The translations under genes and the position numbers were made by a program. DNA of 64,000 bases from Thermoproteota archaeon (GTDB lineage Archaea > Korarchaeota > Korarchaeia > Korarchaeales > Korarchaeaceae), in contig JALSOH010000004.1 of NCBI GenBank assembly GCA_026986575.1, forward strand, positions 722,693 to 786,692, written 5' to 3'. Positions 7,653-14,799 of this stretch are shown piece after piece. The notes beneath the pieces were generated by a model. That model did not search any database. It had not been told where the DNA came from and saw nothing but the letters and a program-made list of their open reading frames with translations. Positions within the stretch are counted from its first letter, which is position 1, and the number at the start of each line of letters is the position of its first letter.

Positions 7653-9338
7653 CTAATGGGACCTCCTCCTCAGCAAGAATATGGCAATTAGCGCTAGGAT
7701 CACAACGAGCGGAATTGCTACGAACAGGGCATTAACTCCTTCTCTTCTCGTCTCTGTAGTCGTTATTTCGGTGACTGGGATACCAGATGTAGCTGCTCCA
7801 GTTCTGGATTTAGTGGTAGTCGAGGGACCGGTAGCTCCTGTGGTTTTGGTGGTGACAGGAGTACTTGAGGTAGTTTGGGCCTGTTCACCTTCCAAGACCT
7901 TTATTCCCAATGATAGATTGGTTTCATAACCCCCGCCCCGGGCCGTCAATAAGAGGATATGGTCCCCTAGGGGCGCATCAGCAGAAGCCCTGATGGTTAC
8001 CTCTGTCTTGAAGGGTGGAACACCGTCCTCTGGATCGAAGGAGAGGTTTAGGCCTTGGGGTGTTTCCGCACTTAGATGAACTTTCGACCAAAACTTACCT
8101 CTGGGAACTAGATTCAGAGAGAATGACGCGGAGCTACCTCTCTTCACCGAGAGTTTAGTTGTCTCAGGCATAAGGAGGAAGTAATCCTTCAAAATCTCCT
8201 TCTTCTCCTCCACCACCAGCTTGATTGAGGCTCCTGAGAGGGAGAAGTACTCCTCGTTGTACCCTATTGGGGCTGGAGAGAATTTGAGAGTATATTCACC
8301 CAGCTCAGCGTTCTCGTCAACCGTCACATAAGCTTCGAAGGCGGATCCATTATCAAGGGGATGGACATCTACGGTCACGCCATTTCCACCGACTACCTCG
8401 CTTTCCACCTCTAGATTACCTAGGAACGTGCTATCTACAGCGATACGAAAACTGGTGTTCTCCCCCGGGTGCATGATTAGAGGTGATTGGGTTTCAGCTC
8501 TGAGGCTAACGGTGGGGCCTGTAAAGTTTATCATCAAGAGGGGCGTGTACTCCGGCACATTTCTCTTTTCAGTCAGCTCTTTGCTGTAGAATTTAGCATA
8601 ATACTGGGCTTCCTTTCTCAGGAACTCATAGCTCTTGGCTTCGGCAGCTCCTCCTCCTTGATAATTCCTAGTAGCTATAATCTCCTTAGGCCCGGGGTAC
8701 TTACCAGGATCCGGTGTGATCAGGATGCCACAATTAGGAATCTCTCCTTTCACTACTCTCCTATAGTAATCCGTTACGTTGAACCTGTAATATCCTGTGC
8801 TCTTTTGGAACTTTCCAAGGGTCCCCTGATCCAAGAGGGTCTTCTCGTGAGTACCACCGTCCTCCTTCCATCTGGTTCCCTCGAATCTACTTAACCAAGT
8901 CACCTCGCTCTCCTTAAAACACTCCTCAAGACCGTATATTTTCACTGGGAGGCTGTCGTAGGGGAAGTATACGTGTAACTGGAGGATAGCTCCAGTAACT
9001 TCCGAGCCGGGAGGTATTTGGCTTAGATTGAAGTGAACTAAGATATTCCTTTTATCCATCACTTCATATTTCTGCTTACATTTTATTCCCTTACCTCCTG
9101 GATACGGATCGGTGTATCGGAAAATCTCACAGTCGTATTGAGAGAGATACTTGGAGAATCCGATTATCAGGTAGTCCTCGAGGCCTGCCTTCCAACTGGG
9201 TTTGTCTTGGGCGATGTAAGAATCCGATAAAACTGTGATATTCAAAGATATTTGCTTGGGTTGTGCTAGAGAAGGTACCAGAATCAAGGAGACGGCTAGA
9301 GAGAACAGCAGAATGTATTTAAATGAAGGACTGAACAA
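7653..9338 (-). CDS. Surface protein with N-terminal DNRLRE-like domain, Thr-rich stalk and C-terminal anchor
   Basis: 561 residues: signal peptide (YILLFSLAVSLILVPSLAQ), then a domain beginning SLNITVLSDSYIAQDKPSWKAG with NILVHFNLSQIPPGSEVTGAILQLHVY, EVTWLSRFEGTRW and DYYRRVVKGEIPNCGILITPD, which fits the DNRLRE (CBM96-like) pattern of bacterial and archaeal surface proteins. It is followed by two Ig-like beta domains (about 270-470), a Thr/Ser-rich stalk (TTSSTPVTTKTTGATG, about 480-525), a transmembrane helix and a basic RRRSH tail. Four cysteines in the first domain could pair. The start is TTG. A paralogue lies at 36833-38437. Role: probably cell-surface binding or structure. Confidence 0.65.
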   Translation of the reverse strand: MFSPSFKYILLFSLAVSLILVPSLAQPKQISLNITVLSDSYIAQDKPSWKAGLEDYLIIGFSKYLSQYDCEIFRYTDPYPGGKGIKCKQKYEVMDKRNILVHFNLSQIPPGSEVTGAILQLHVYFPYDSLPVKIYGLEECFKESEVTWLSRFEGTRWKEDGGTHEKTLLDQGTLGKFQKSTGYYRFNVTDYYRRVVKGEIPNCGILITPDPGKYPGPKEIIATRNYQGGGAAEAKSYEFLRKEAQYYAKFYSKELTEKRNVPEYTPLLMINFTGPTVSLRAETQSPLIMHPGENTSFRIAVDSTFLGNLEVESEVVGGNGVTVDVHPLDNGSAFEAYVTVDENAELGEYTLKFSPAPIGYNEEYFSLSGASIKLVVEEKKEILKDYFLLMPETTKLSVKRGSSASFSLNLVPRGKFWSKVHLSAETPQGLNLSFDPEDGVPPFKTEVTIRASADAPLGDHILLLTARGGGYETNLSLGIKVLEGEQAQTTSSTPVTTKTTGATGPSTTTKSRTGAATSGIPVTEITTTETRREGVNALFVAIPLVVILALIAIFLLRRRSH

Positions 9339-9459
9339 ATTACCAGCCCGTTAAGTTAACTCATTAACTCACTTATTAGTCTTACTTTCTACTGAACTCG
9401 CCTCGGAGAAGGGAGTTATTTGGTCATCGAGCATGCAACCTGTCAACTAAGCTGAGTCC

Positions 9460-10083
9460 TCACTGTATCGTCCTCTCGAGAACTGCCAAGCTAACGGCGA
9501 GAGCTGCTAGATTGGATTCCGTTCGAGATTCACCCAAGCCAATGACCAAGATGTCGCCATCAGATGGGTGGAACGCCTCCCTGATAAGAGATTCGTCCGT
9601 CGATTTGTACTTCTCTAACGGTTCCATGGTATCAGGGAAGAATAGATGTCCGCCCTTGGATGCGAGAATTATCGCACCCCTCCCCCCAGCCCTAACTGCC
9701 TCATCCCTGAGATCAACGACATTGAACTCTAGTCTATAGGGAACCCTCACCAAGAATATTGTTACCTTTCCCCTAACTAAATCCCGAAGATCTAGCTCCA
9801 CGGGGCCCTTCAGGAACTTCCTCAGTTCTTTAACTTCCCTAAGGCCCTTTTTCGTCAGGTAACATCCATCTCGATCGACCTTCAAGTATCCTGCCTCCCT
9901 GAGTCTCCTTATGAGGCTCCTGACGCTGCCTTCTCCTATATCCATGAGATCTGCGAGCCTTTTCCTACCTATAGGGCCTTCCTCAAGGAGCAGGATCATC
10001 ATAACCGCATGTATGAAATTAAAACTAGGGGTGGGCCCGGGTAGTCTTTTAACGGCACTTTTTAGCTCCTTTAGTACTCTCAA
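9460..10083 (-). CDS. Winged-helix regulator, DUF4443-like
   Basis: 207 residues with an N-terminal winged helix (about 25-85: ILLLEEGPIGRKRLADLMDIGEGSVRSLIRRLREAGYLKVDRDGCYLTKKG) and a C-terminal domain (about 100-207) that fits an archaeal DUF4443-type sensor region: AVRAGGRGAIILASKGGHLFFPD, then SDGDILVIGLGESRTESNLAALAVSLAVLE. It is divergent from the DUF4430 gene with 72 nt between starts, and a perfect palindrome lies in that interval. This gene therefore probably represses itself and its neighbour. The start is TTG. The ligand is unknown; the GGRGA and GLGE loops hint at a small-molecule site, which is inference. Confidence 0.7.
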   Translation of the reverse strand: MRVLKELKSAVKRLPGPTPSFNFIHAVMMILLLEEGPIGRKRLADLMDIGEGSVRSLIRRLREAGYLKVDRDGCYLTKKGLREVKELRKFLKGPVELDLRDLVRGKVTIFLVRVPYRLEFNVVDLRDEAVRAGGRGAIILASKGGHLFFPDTMEPLEKYKSTDESLIREAFHPSDGDILVIGLGESRTESNLAALAVSLAVLERTIQ

Positions 10084-10110
10084 TTCGATCCGAGGATCAG
10101 TAGCAATCTT

Positions 10111-10150
10111 TATTAAATAGCTTTTTGGATGGATTATCCATCCAAGGTGG
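10111..10150 (+). promoter_or_regulatory. Promoter, palindromic operator and ribosome-binding site between two divergent genes
   Basis: A TATA-like TATTAAATAG (10111-10120) reads on both strands. At 10125-10145 lies a perfect inverted repeat, TTGGATGGAT / ATCCATCCAA with a single central T. Its right arm overlaps the Shine-Dalgarno AAGGTGG (10144-10150) of the DUF4430 gene, 5 nt before its ATG. A repressor on this site would cover the predicted transcription start of the rightward gene. The most likely ligand is the adjacent winged-helix protein, a common arrangement for autoregulated divergent pairs. Confidence 0.6.
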
Positions 10151-10155
10151 CTGAT

Positions 10156-10599
10156 ATGGATGAGAGAGCTTGGAAGATAATATCAATTCTCCTCCTCGCT
10201 TGGGCCGTATCAGTGACGGCTCTTTACGTGGGCAGCTGTTTCAACACCACCCCCGGTAATTCTGGATCTATGATTACCGTGAACCTAGGTATCAAGTACA
10301 AGGGGGAGAACGTGGAGTGGCACAATTTGACGGAGGTACCCGCGGGAACTACACTATTGGGTGCGACCGAGGTGGTGACCGATGTCAACTACACCACCTA
10401 TCCCGGGATGGGGGCCTTCATCAACTCAATAAATGGGGTTGAGAACGAGAAGCCATACTACTGGATTTGGTGGACGTGGAACCCCTCGACGGGCTGGACC
10501 CTTGGTCCCGTGGCTGCGGATAAATACGTCCTGTCTGACGGGGAAACGGTGATGTGGTACTACGAGGATACAAGCAAATATCCCCCAGAAAAACCCTGA
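10156..10599 (+). CDS. DUF4430-domain secreted or membrane-tethered protein
   Basis: 147 residues from the ATG at 10156, chosen over an upstream frame start because AAGGTGG lies 5 nt before it. An N-terminal hydrophobic segment (IISILLLAWAVSVTALYVGS) is followed by a domain matching DUF4430, related to the C-terminal beta domain of transcobalamin: EVPAGTTLLGATEVVTDVNYTTYPGMGAFINSINGV, then PYYWIWWTWNPSTGW and ADKYVLSDGETVMWYYED. In other organisms such domains occur in surface proteins and near cobalamin or other ligand uptake genes. A binding role in the envelope is likely and the ligand unknown. It is controlled from a palindromic promoter shared with a regulator. Confidence 0.7.
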   Translation: MDERAWKIISILLLAWAVSVTALYVGSCFNTTPGNSGSMITVNLGIKYKGENVEWHNLTEVPAGTTLLGATEVVTDVNYTTYPGMGAFINSINGVENEKPYYWIWWTWNPSTGWTLGPVAADKYVLSDGETVMWYYEDTSKYPPEKP

Positions 10600-10656
10600 G
10601 GAGGTTGGCCAGAGGCCTTCCTCCTCTAAAACCACGAATAGCGCTGGATTCAGAAT

Positions 10657-10699
10657 GGGAGCTGATGACGCCCGCGAAGGTCTCCAGAGACCAGCTCCC
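10657..10699 (+). other. Nested inverted repeats downstream of the DUF4430 gene
   Basis: GGGAGCT (10657-10663) pairs with AGCTCCC (10693-10699), and inside it GGTCTC (10679-10684) pairs with GAGACC (10687-10692) across a 2-nt loop. The inner stem stacks directly on the 3' outer arm, leaving a 15-nt one-sided bulge that contains TGATGA. It lies 58 nt after the stop codon. It could be a 3'-UTR structure or a small RNA; no clear U-run follows. Confidence 0.3.
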
Positions 10700-10865
10700 C
10701 CGCATCTTCAAAACGGGTGATGAGTCGATTTGAAGTGGGAGTGATGCTTACTCTCCCTGCGAGCTCTCGAGAGGTTTACCACCGCCGTTATCGGAAATCA
10801 TCTCACCGCATTCAAGTTCCTCCTGCACCGGGGTGCGACTGTAGCTAGGGCGGATCCTTAAAACC

Positions 10866-11084
10866 TCACGAAGCGACCAGAAAAGCCAACAATCCAAAGG
10901 TAGCAGCCATTATACCGCTTAAAAGATGTACTAGTCTGACGTAGCGGAGCACCCGCCTAACCCTCCTTGGAGACCACAGGAGGATCAGACCACTCATCAC
11001 CGTGAGGATTCCGTATATTACAGCCATGTAGCCGAGGCCGTGATGATCTAGCACGACCCACCTGAGGATGTCAAGATTAATCAT
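10866..11084 (-). CDS. Small two-helix membrane protein
   Basis: 72 residues with two hydrophobic segments (GYMAVIYGILTVMSGLILLW and LVHLLSGIMAATFGLLAFLV) separated by a very basic loop (SPRRVRRVLRYVR). The family is not recognised. The ATG overlaps the stop of the nitroreductase-like gene upstream by 4 nt (ATGA), so the two are translationally coupled and may act together, for example as a membrane partner of the oxidoreductase. Confidence 0.55.
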   Translation of the reverse strand: MINLDILRWVVLDHHGLGYMAVIYGILTVMSGLILLWSPRRVRRVLRYVRLVHLLSGIMAATFGLLAFLVAS

Positions 11085-11809
11085 TGCCTTCTCCCCAATG
11101 GAAATATATACAAAGGATCCTCCTCACACTCGATGATTTCCTTGACCTTATCATCGTAGAAAGCTCCCACGGCCACGGTCCCCAATCCCAGCGCGGTGGC
11201 TTGTAGGTAAATGTTCTGGCCGACATGCCCAGCCTCCATGTAAACGTACCTAACTCCCCTCTCCCCGTAAACAGATGTCGTCCTTTCAAAGTTGGCCGCT
11301 ATGATAAGACATACTGGGGCCTCCCTCACCCATTCTTGGTCTAAGGCTGCTTTACCAAGATCAGAAGAGTAGTCTCCCTCCCTCACGAGGTGGAGGGCGT
11401 GGTCAAACGGGTCGTAGAGGTATATGCCAGGAGCTAGCCCTTCGACACCTCCTTCTCTCACCGAGACGTATATGGTGATAGGATAAGTGGCTCCCGCGCT
11501 CGGCGCCGCCCTAAATCCCTGACTATGTAAGGTTATTCCCTGAGCAGACCAGAGAACCTGACCCAATTCGCTTAGAGTAAGGGGTTCCGCTGAGTACTTC
11601 CTGATAGATCTTCTCCTATAGATGGCCTCCTCCACACTCATCTCACCGGTGAGAGCCGGCTCTGGCAACATTACTGTACCTCTTACGCCACTGATCTGTT
11701 TGCTAGGGGCCAAGTAATTGATGGCGCCTACGTAGATGGATAGTACAAAGCAAGAGAGCGCGAATATCGCAGCTATAGCGAGGCTCTCTCGCACGGGGGG
11801 ATATCTCAT
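11081..11809 (-). CDS. Membrane-anchored nitroreductase-like oxidoreductase, SagB/ThcOx family
   Basis: 242 residues. After an N-terminal membrane helix (IAAIFALSCFVLSIYVGAI) comes an FMN nitroreductase-fold domain: EAIYRRRSIRKYSAEPLTLSELGQVLWSAQGIT is the SagB-type opening, APSAGATYPITIYVSV the FMN contact, and GHVGQNIYLQATALGLGTVAVGAFYDD the dimer and cofactor helix. SagB proteins dehydrogenate azoline rings in peptide natural products, but many SagB-like proteins sit outside such clusters, and no precursor peptide or YcaO gene is visible here. The substrate is therefore unknown. Coupled to the small membrane protein downstream. Confidence 0.75.
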   Translation of the reverse strand: MRYPPVRESLAIAAIFALSCFVLSIYVGAINYLAPSKQISGVRGTVMLPEPALTGEMSVEEAIYRRRSIRKYSAEPLTLSELGQVLWSAQGITLHSQGFRAAPSAGATYPITIYVSVREGGVEGLAPGIYLYDPFDHALHLVREGDYSSDLGKAALDQEWVREAPVCLIIAANFERTTSVYGERGVRYVYMEAGHVGQNIYLQATALGLGTVAVGAFYDDKVKEIIECEEDPLYIFPLGRRQ

Positions 11810-11897
11810 CTCTTAAGTAATCTGGGTTACAGGGAAAAACGTGCCTACCCAAACTTTTTAACTTCCCACTACACGGGGGGATCGGTGCTGCCCATGG

Positions 11898-13325
11898 GTG
11901 ACGGCCTTTGCTGAGATAAAGGTCTATAACACCTTGTCCAAATCGCTCGAGAAGTTCATCCCTCTCCACGGTAAGAGGGTCTTCATGTTCGTGTGCGGCC
12001 CCACAGTCTACGATTACTCGCACTTGGGACACGCTAGGACCTACGTGTTTTATGACACACTAGCTAGGTTCCTGAGGAAGATGGATTACTCGCTCTTCTA
12101 CCTCCAGAACATAACTGATGTGGACGATAAGATCGTGAACAGGGCTAGAGACGAGGGTAGACATCCCCTAGAGCTGGCTAGGGAGTTCGAAAACTACTAC
12201 CACGATGACATGGCTGCCCTGAACGTGACAAGCGTCAATCTCTATGCTAGAGCCTCCGATTACCTGCCGGAGATATTCGAGCAGGTGAGGGCTCTCATAG
12301 AGAAGGGACATGCTTACGTTACCGAAACTGGCGTGTACTTCGATATAACGACCTTCCCTGACTACGGGAAGCTGTCCGGCCAGAAGCCAGAGGAGCTGCG
12401 GGTCCACAGGATAGAGCCCGACCCGACCAAGAGGAACCCCGGCGACTTCGCCCTCTGGAGGAACAGACCGAGAGAGGAGTTCGGGTGGGAATCCCCTTGG
12501 GGCTATGGGAGGCCCGGGTGGCACATAGAGGACACTGCGATCTCGATAAAACACTTCGGGAAGCAGTACGACATCCACGGCGGAGCGATAGAGCTTGCCT
12601 TCCCCCACCACGAGGCCGAGATAGCTCAGGCGGAGAGCTACACTGGGGTGAAGCCCTTCGTTAAGTACTGGATCCACACAGGCCTGCTTACAGTCGAGGG
12701 GGAGAAGATGTCCAAGTCCTTGGGCAACTTTGTGACCATAAGGGAGGCCCTGAAGGAGTACGATCCCAATGTGCTCAGGATATTCCTCCTATCGAGGCAT
12801 TACCGCTCTCCCATCGACTTTAGGTGGGAACTCTTGGACCAAGCGAAGAGCAGCTACGAGAGAATATTGAACGGATACGGAAACCTCATGGACATGGATA
12901 TCGTGGAGGAAGCGAGTGAACGCGAAGCTATTTTCTTAGAGGAGGTCAGCAGGATCAGGCGTAGATTCTTCGAGGCGATGATGGACGACCTGAATACAGC
13001 TGAAGCTTTGGCTCAACTCTTTGAGCTGGTAAGGGCCGTGAACTCCTACTACGAGGAGAGAGGCCAGATCACAGCTGAGAGCAGGGTAGAGGTGATCGCG
13101 GCCTTTACAGATATGTTCAATGTGTTGGGACTGAGAATAGGAGGTGGCTACGACGAGTCAATGCTCCGCAATCTCGTTAGCATCCTGATAGATGTGAGGG
13201 CCGTCCTCAGGAAGAGGAAAGAATATGATCTCGCGGATGAAATAAGGGCCAGACTTAGGGAAATAGGTATAGAGCTGCAGGATATCCCGGAAGGGACGAA
13301 GTGGAGGCTGAAAGGGCGGACATAG
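11898..13325 (+). CDS. cysS: Cysteinyl-tRNA synthetase
   Basis: 475 residues, usual class I CysRS length. It charges tRNA-Cys. The HIGH-type motif is HLGH in CGPTVYDYSHLGHART, the KMSKS loop is GEKMSKSLGN, and zinc ligands are visible in CGPTVYDY and in GAIELAFPHHEAEIAQAES. The start is GTG at 11898; the ATG four nt upstream is out of frame and stops at once. Upstream are a TATA-like CTTTTTAAC near 11848 and a G-rich run near 11875. The presence of CysRS means cysteinyl-tRNA is made directly rather than only through the SepRS/SepCysS route. Confidence 0.95.
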   Translation: MTAFAEIKVYNTLSKSLEKFIPLHGKRVFMFVCGPTVYDYSHLGHARTYVFYDTLARFLRKMDYSLFYLQNITDVDDKIVNRARDEGRHPLELAREFENYYHDDMAALNVTSVNLYARASDYLPEIFEQVRALIEKGHAYVTETGVYFDITTFPDYGKLSGQKPEELRVHRIEPDPTKRNPGDFALWRNRPREEFGWESPWGYGRPGWHIEDTAISIKHFGKQYDIHGGAIELAFPHHEAEIAQAESYTGVKPFVKYWIHTGLLTVEGEKMSKSLGNFVTIREALKEYDPNVLRIFLLSRHYRSPIDFRWELLDQAKSSYERILNGYGNLMDMDIVEEASEREAIFLEEVSRIRRRFFEAMMDDLNTAEALAQLFELVRAVNSYYEERGQITAESRVEVIAAFTDMFNVLGLRIGGGYDESMLRNLVSILIDVRAVLRKRKEYDLADEIRARLREIGIELQDIPEGTKWRLKGRT

Positions 13326-13492
13326 ACCTAGCGCTCAGAACAATCATGGGCGAGGGGCAATCTCCCCGATCTATCTCAGCAACTGTTCCACTTTTTCCAG
13401 AGTCCACCTTACTGTAGACTTCCGACGTAATTAAATCCCGGCCTTCGTCTTGAGAGTCCGGTAATTATTTGGAGCCGAAGACCGAATGTTTT

Positions 13493-13529
13493 TAAGGTTC
13501 TGGGGCAGAACTAAGGTTCTGGGGCAGAA
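13493..13529 (+). repeat. Tandem 18-bp direct repeat in an ATPase promoter
   Basis: TAAGGTTCTGGGGCAGAA occurs at 13493-13510 and again at 13512-13529, exact copies one base apart. They begin at the end of a TTTTTAA TATA-like element and stop 2 nt before the ATG at 13532. The spacing of 19 nt is close to two helical turns, suiting cooperative binding of a regulator. The repeat could also be a recent slippage duplication. Confidence 0.55.
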
Positions 13530-13531
13530 AT

Positions 13532-14563
13532 ATGTTATTCGACGAAAGGCCGAAGACACGAAAGGAGGACCTCTACGATAGGGATAAAGAGGTTGAGGAG
13601 CTTAAGGGTAACGTCGGGAGGCCTTTGATAATTCTAACGGGAATACGCAGGATAGGCAAGACCTCAATACTCAACGTTGCCCTCAGCGAGCTTGACGTCC
13701 CCAAAGTATTGATAGATGCGAGATCTCTCCCCAAGAACTACGGCTTAAGAGATCTCTACGGGTTGGTGGCAGATTCGTTAACTTCTTCACTAGACAAGTT
13801 TAGGGAGGTGCTTTCCAGAGTGAGGGGAGTAAGGATCCTAGGATACGGGGTAGAACTCAGCTGGAGAGGGAAGGACTTCATGAGCCTCTCGGAGTTGTTC
13901 GACGCGTTAAACAGGAAGGGAGGGATAATAGCAGTGGACGAAGCCCAAAGACTTAGAGGCCCCAACTCCAAGCTTTTCCTCGAGGCTCTTGCCCATGCGT
14001 ACGACTACGACAGGAACCTCACTTTCGTACTCACGGGATCGGAAATCGGCCTGCTTTACGATCTGCTGAGGGTTGATGATCCGTATTCCACACTTTATGG
14101 GCGTTATTACAAGGAGATCAGGGTAAGGAGATTCTCTAGGGAGGAATCCATCGACTTCTTGGTTAAAGGATTTGAAGAAGCTGGTGTGAAGCCTAAAAAC
14201 GTAGAAGAGGCAGTGGATCTTCTAGATGGAATCCCCGGCTGGCTTACATTCTATGGAAAGCGCTGCCTGGATGGGAAATGTGATCCTATGGAGGTCATGA
14301 ACATGGCCGTGAGCTTGGCCATGAGGGAGCTGAAAGCCCTGCTTAGGGGGAGGTCCAAGAGGTACTTCACCGTCATGAAGGCAGTGGCCTCCGGTGCGAG
14401 GAGTTGGAGCCAAGTGAAGAGGTACGTGGAGGAGGCTGAGGGTAGGGCCTTGTCCAAGAGCGTGCTATACAACGTGCTTAGTAACTTGGAGAGGCTGAGC
14501 ATCCTCAAGGATTATGAGTTCCTTGACCCTGTCTACGAGGAGGCAGCTAGAAGGCTAACCTGA
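13532..14563 (+). CDS. Archaeal P-loop ATPase (PF01637-type) with C-terminal winged helix
   Basis: 343 residues. Walker A is TGIRRIGKTS (about residues 34-43), Walker B is GGIIAVDEAQRL (about 128-139), and FVLTGSEIGLLYDLL resembles the sensor region of archaeal STAND/AAA-like ATPases of the SSO1545 kind. The C-terminal part (VMKAVASGARSWSQVKRYVEEAEGRALSKSVLYNVLSNLERLSILKDYEFLDP) is a winged helix. This family is expanded in archaea and its role is mostly undefined, possibly regulatory or defence related. It stands alone, transcribed from a promoter carrying two direct repeats. Confidence 0.8.
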   Translation: MLFDERPKTRKEDLYDRDKEVEELKGNVGRPLIILTGIRRIGKTSILNVALSELDVPKVLIDARSLPKNYGLRDLYGLVADSLTSSLDKFREVLSRVRGVRILGYGVELSWRGKDFMSLSELFDALNRKGGIIAVDEAQRLRGPNSKLFLEALAHAYDYDRNLTFVLTGSEIGLLYDLLRVDDPYSTLYGRYYKEIRVRRFSREESIDFLVKGFEEAGVKPKNVEEAVDLLDGIPGWLTFYGKRCLDGKCDPMEVMNMAVSLAMRELKALLRGRSKRYFTVMKAVASGARSWSQVKRYVEEAEGRALSKSVLYNVLSNLERLSILKDYEFLDPVYEEAARRLT

Positions 14564-14799
14564 GAGCTCGAGGCGCGCGTCAGCTCTAGAAAATCCCCAA
14601 GCATTGCGAGGGCGAGCCAACGAACCTAAGGTCCCTCTCCCATCCGATTAAGACGCGTATCAGACCTCTCAAGATCAACCCAGTATCTGTACCGCTTTAA
14701 TTAACCAAACTGAGGAGTGCTGGCGGCCAGGAGCCCCTACGCCCTCACTCACATCAGGCCCATTAAAGAGGCGCAAAGATGATTGGTGATCGAAGCGAA

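Noticed and set aside
10661-10735. C/D-box small RNA candidate
   Set aside because: TGATGA and GTGATGA boxes are present, but no D or D' box (CTGA) at suitable spacing was found.
14564-14799. Possible RNA gene in the gap after the ATPase gene
   Set aside because: No tRNA cloverleaf or other stem pattern found; no gene or structure supported.
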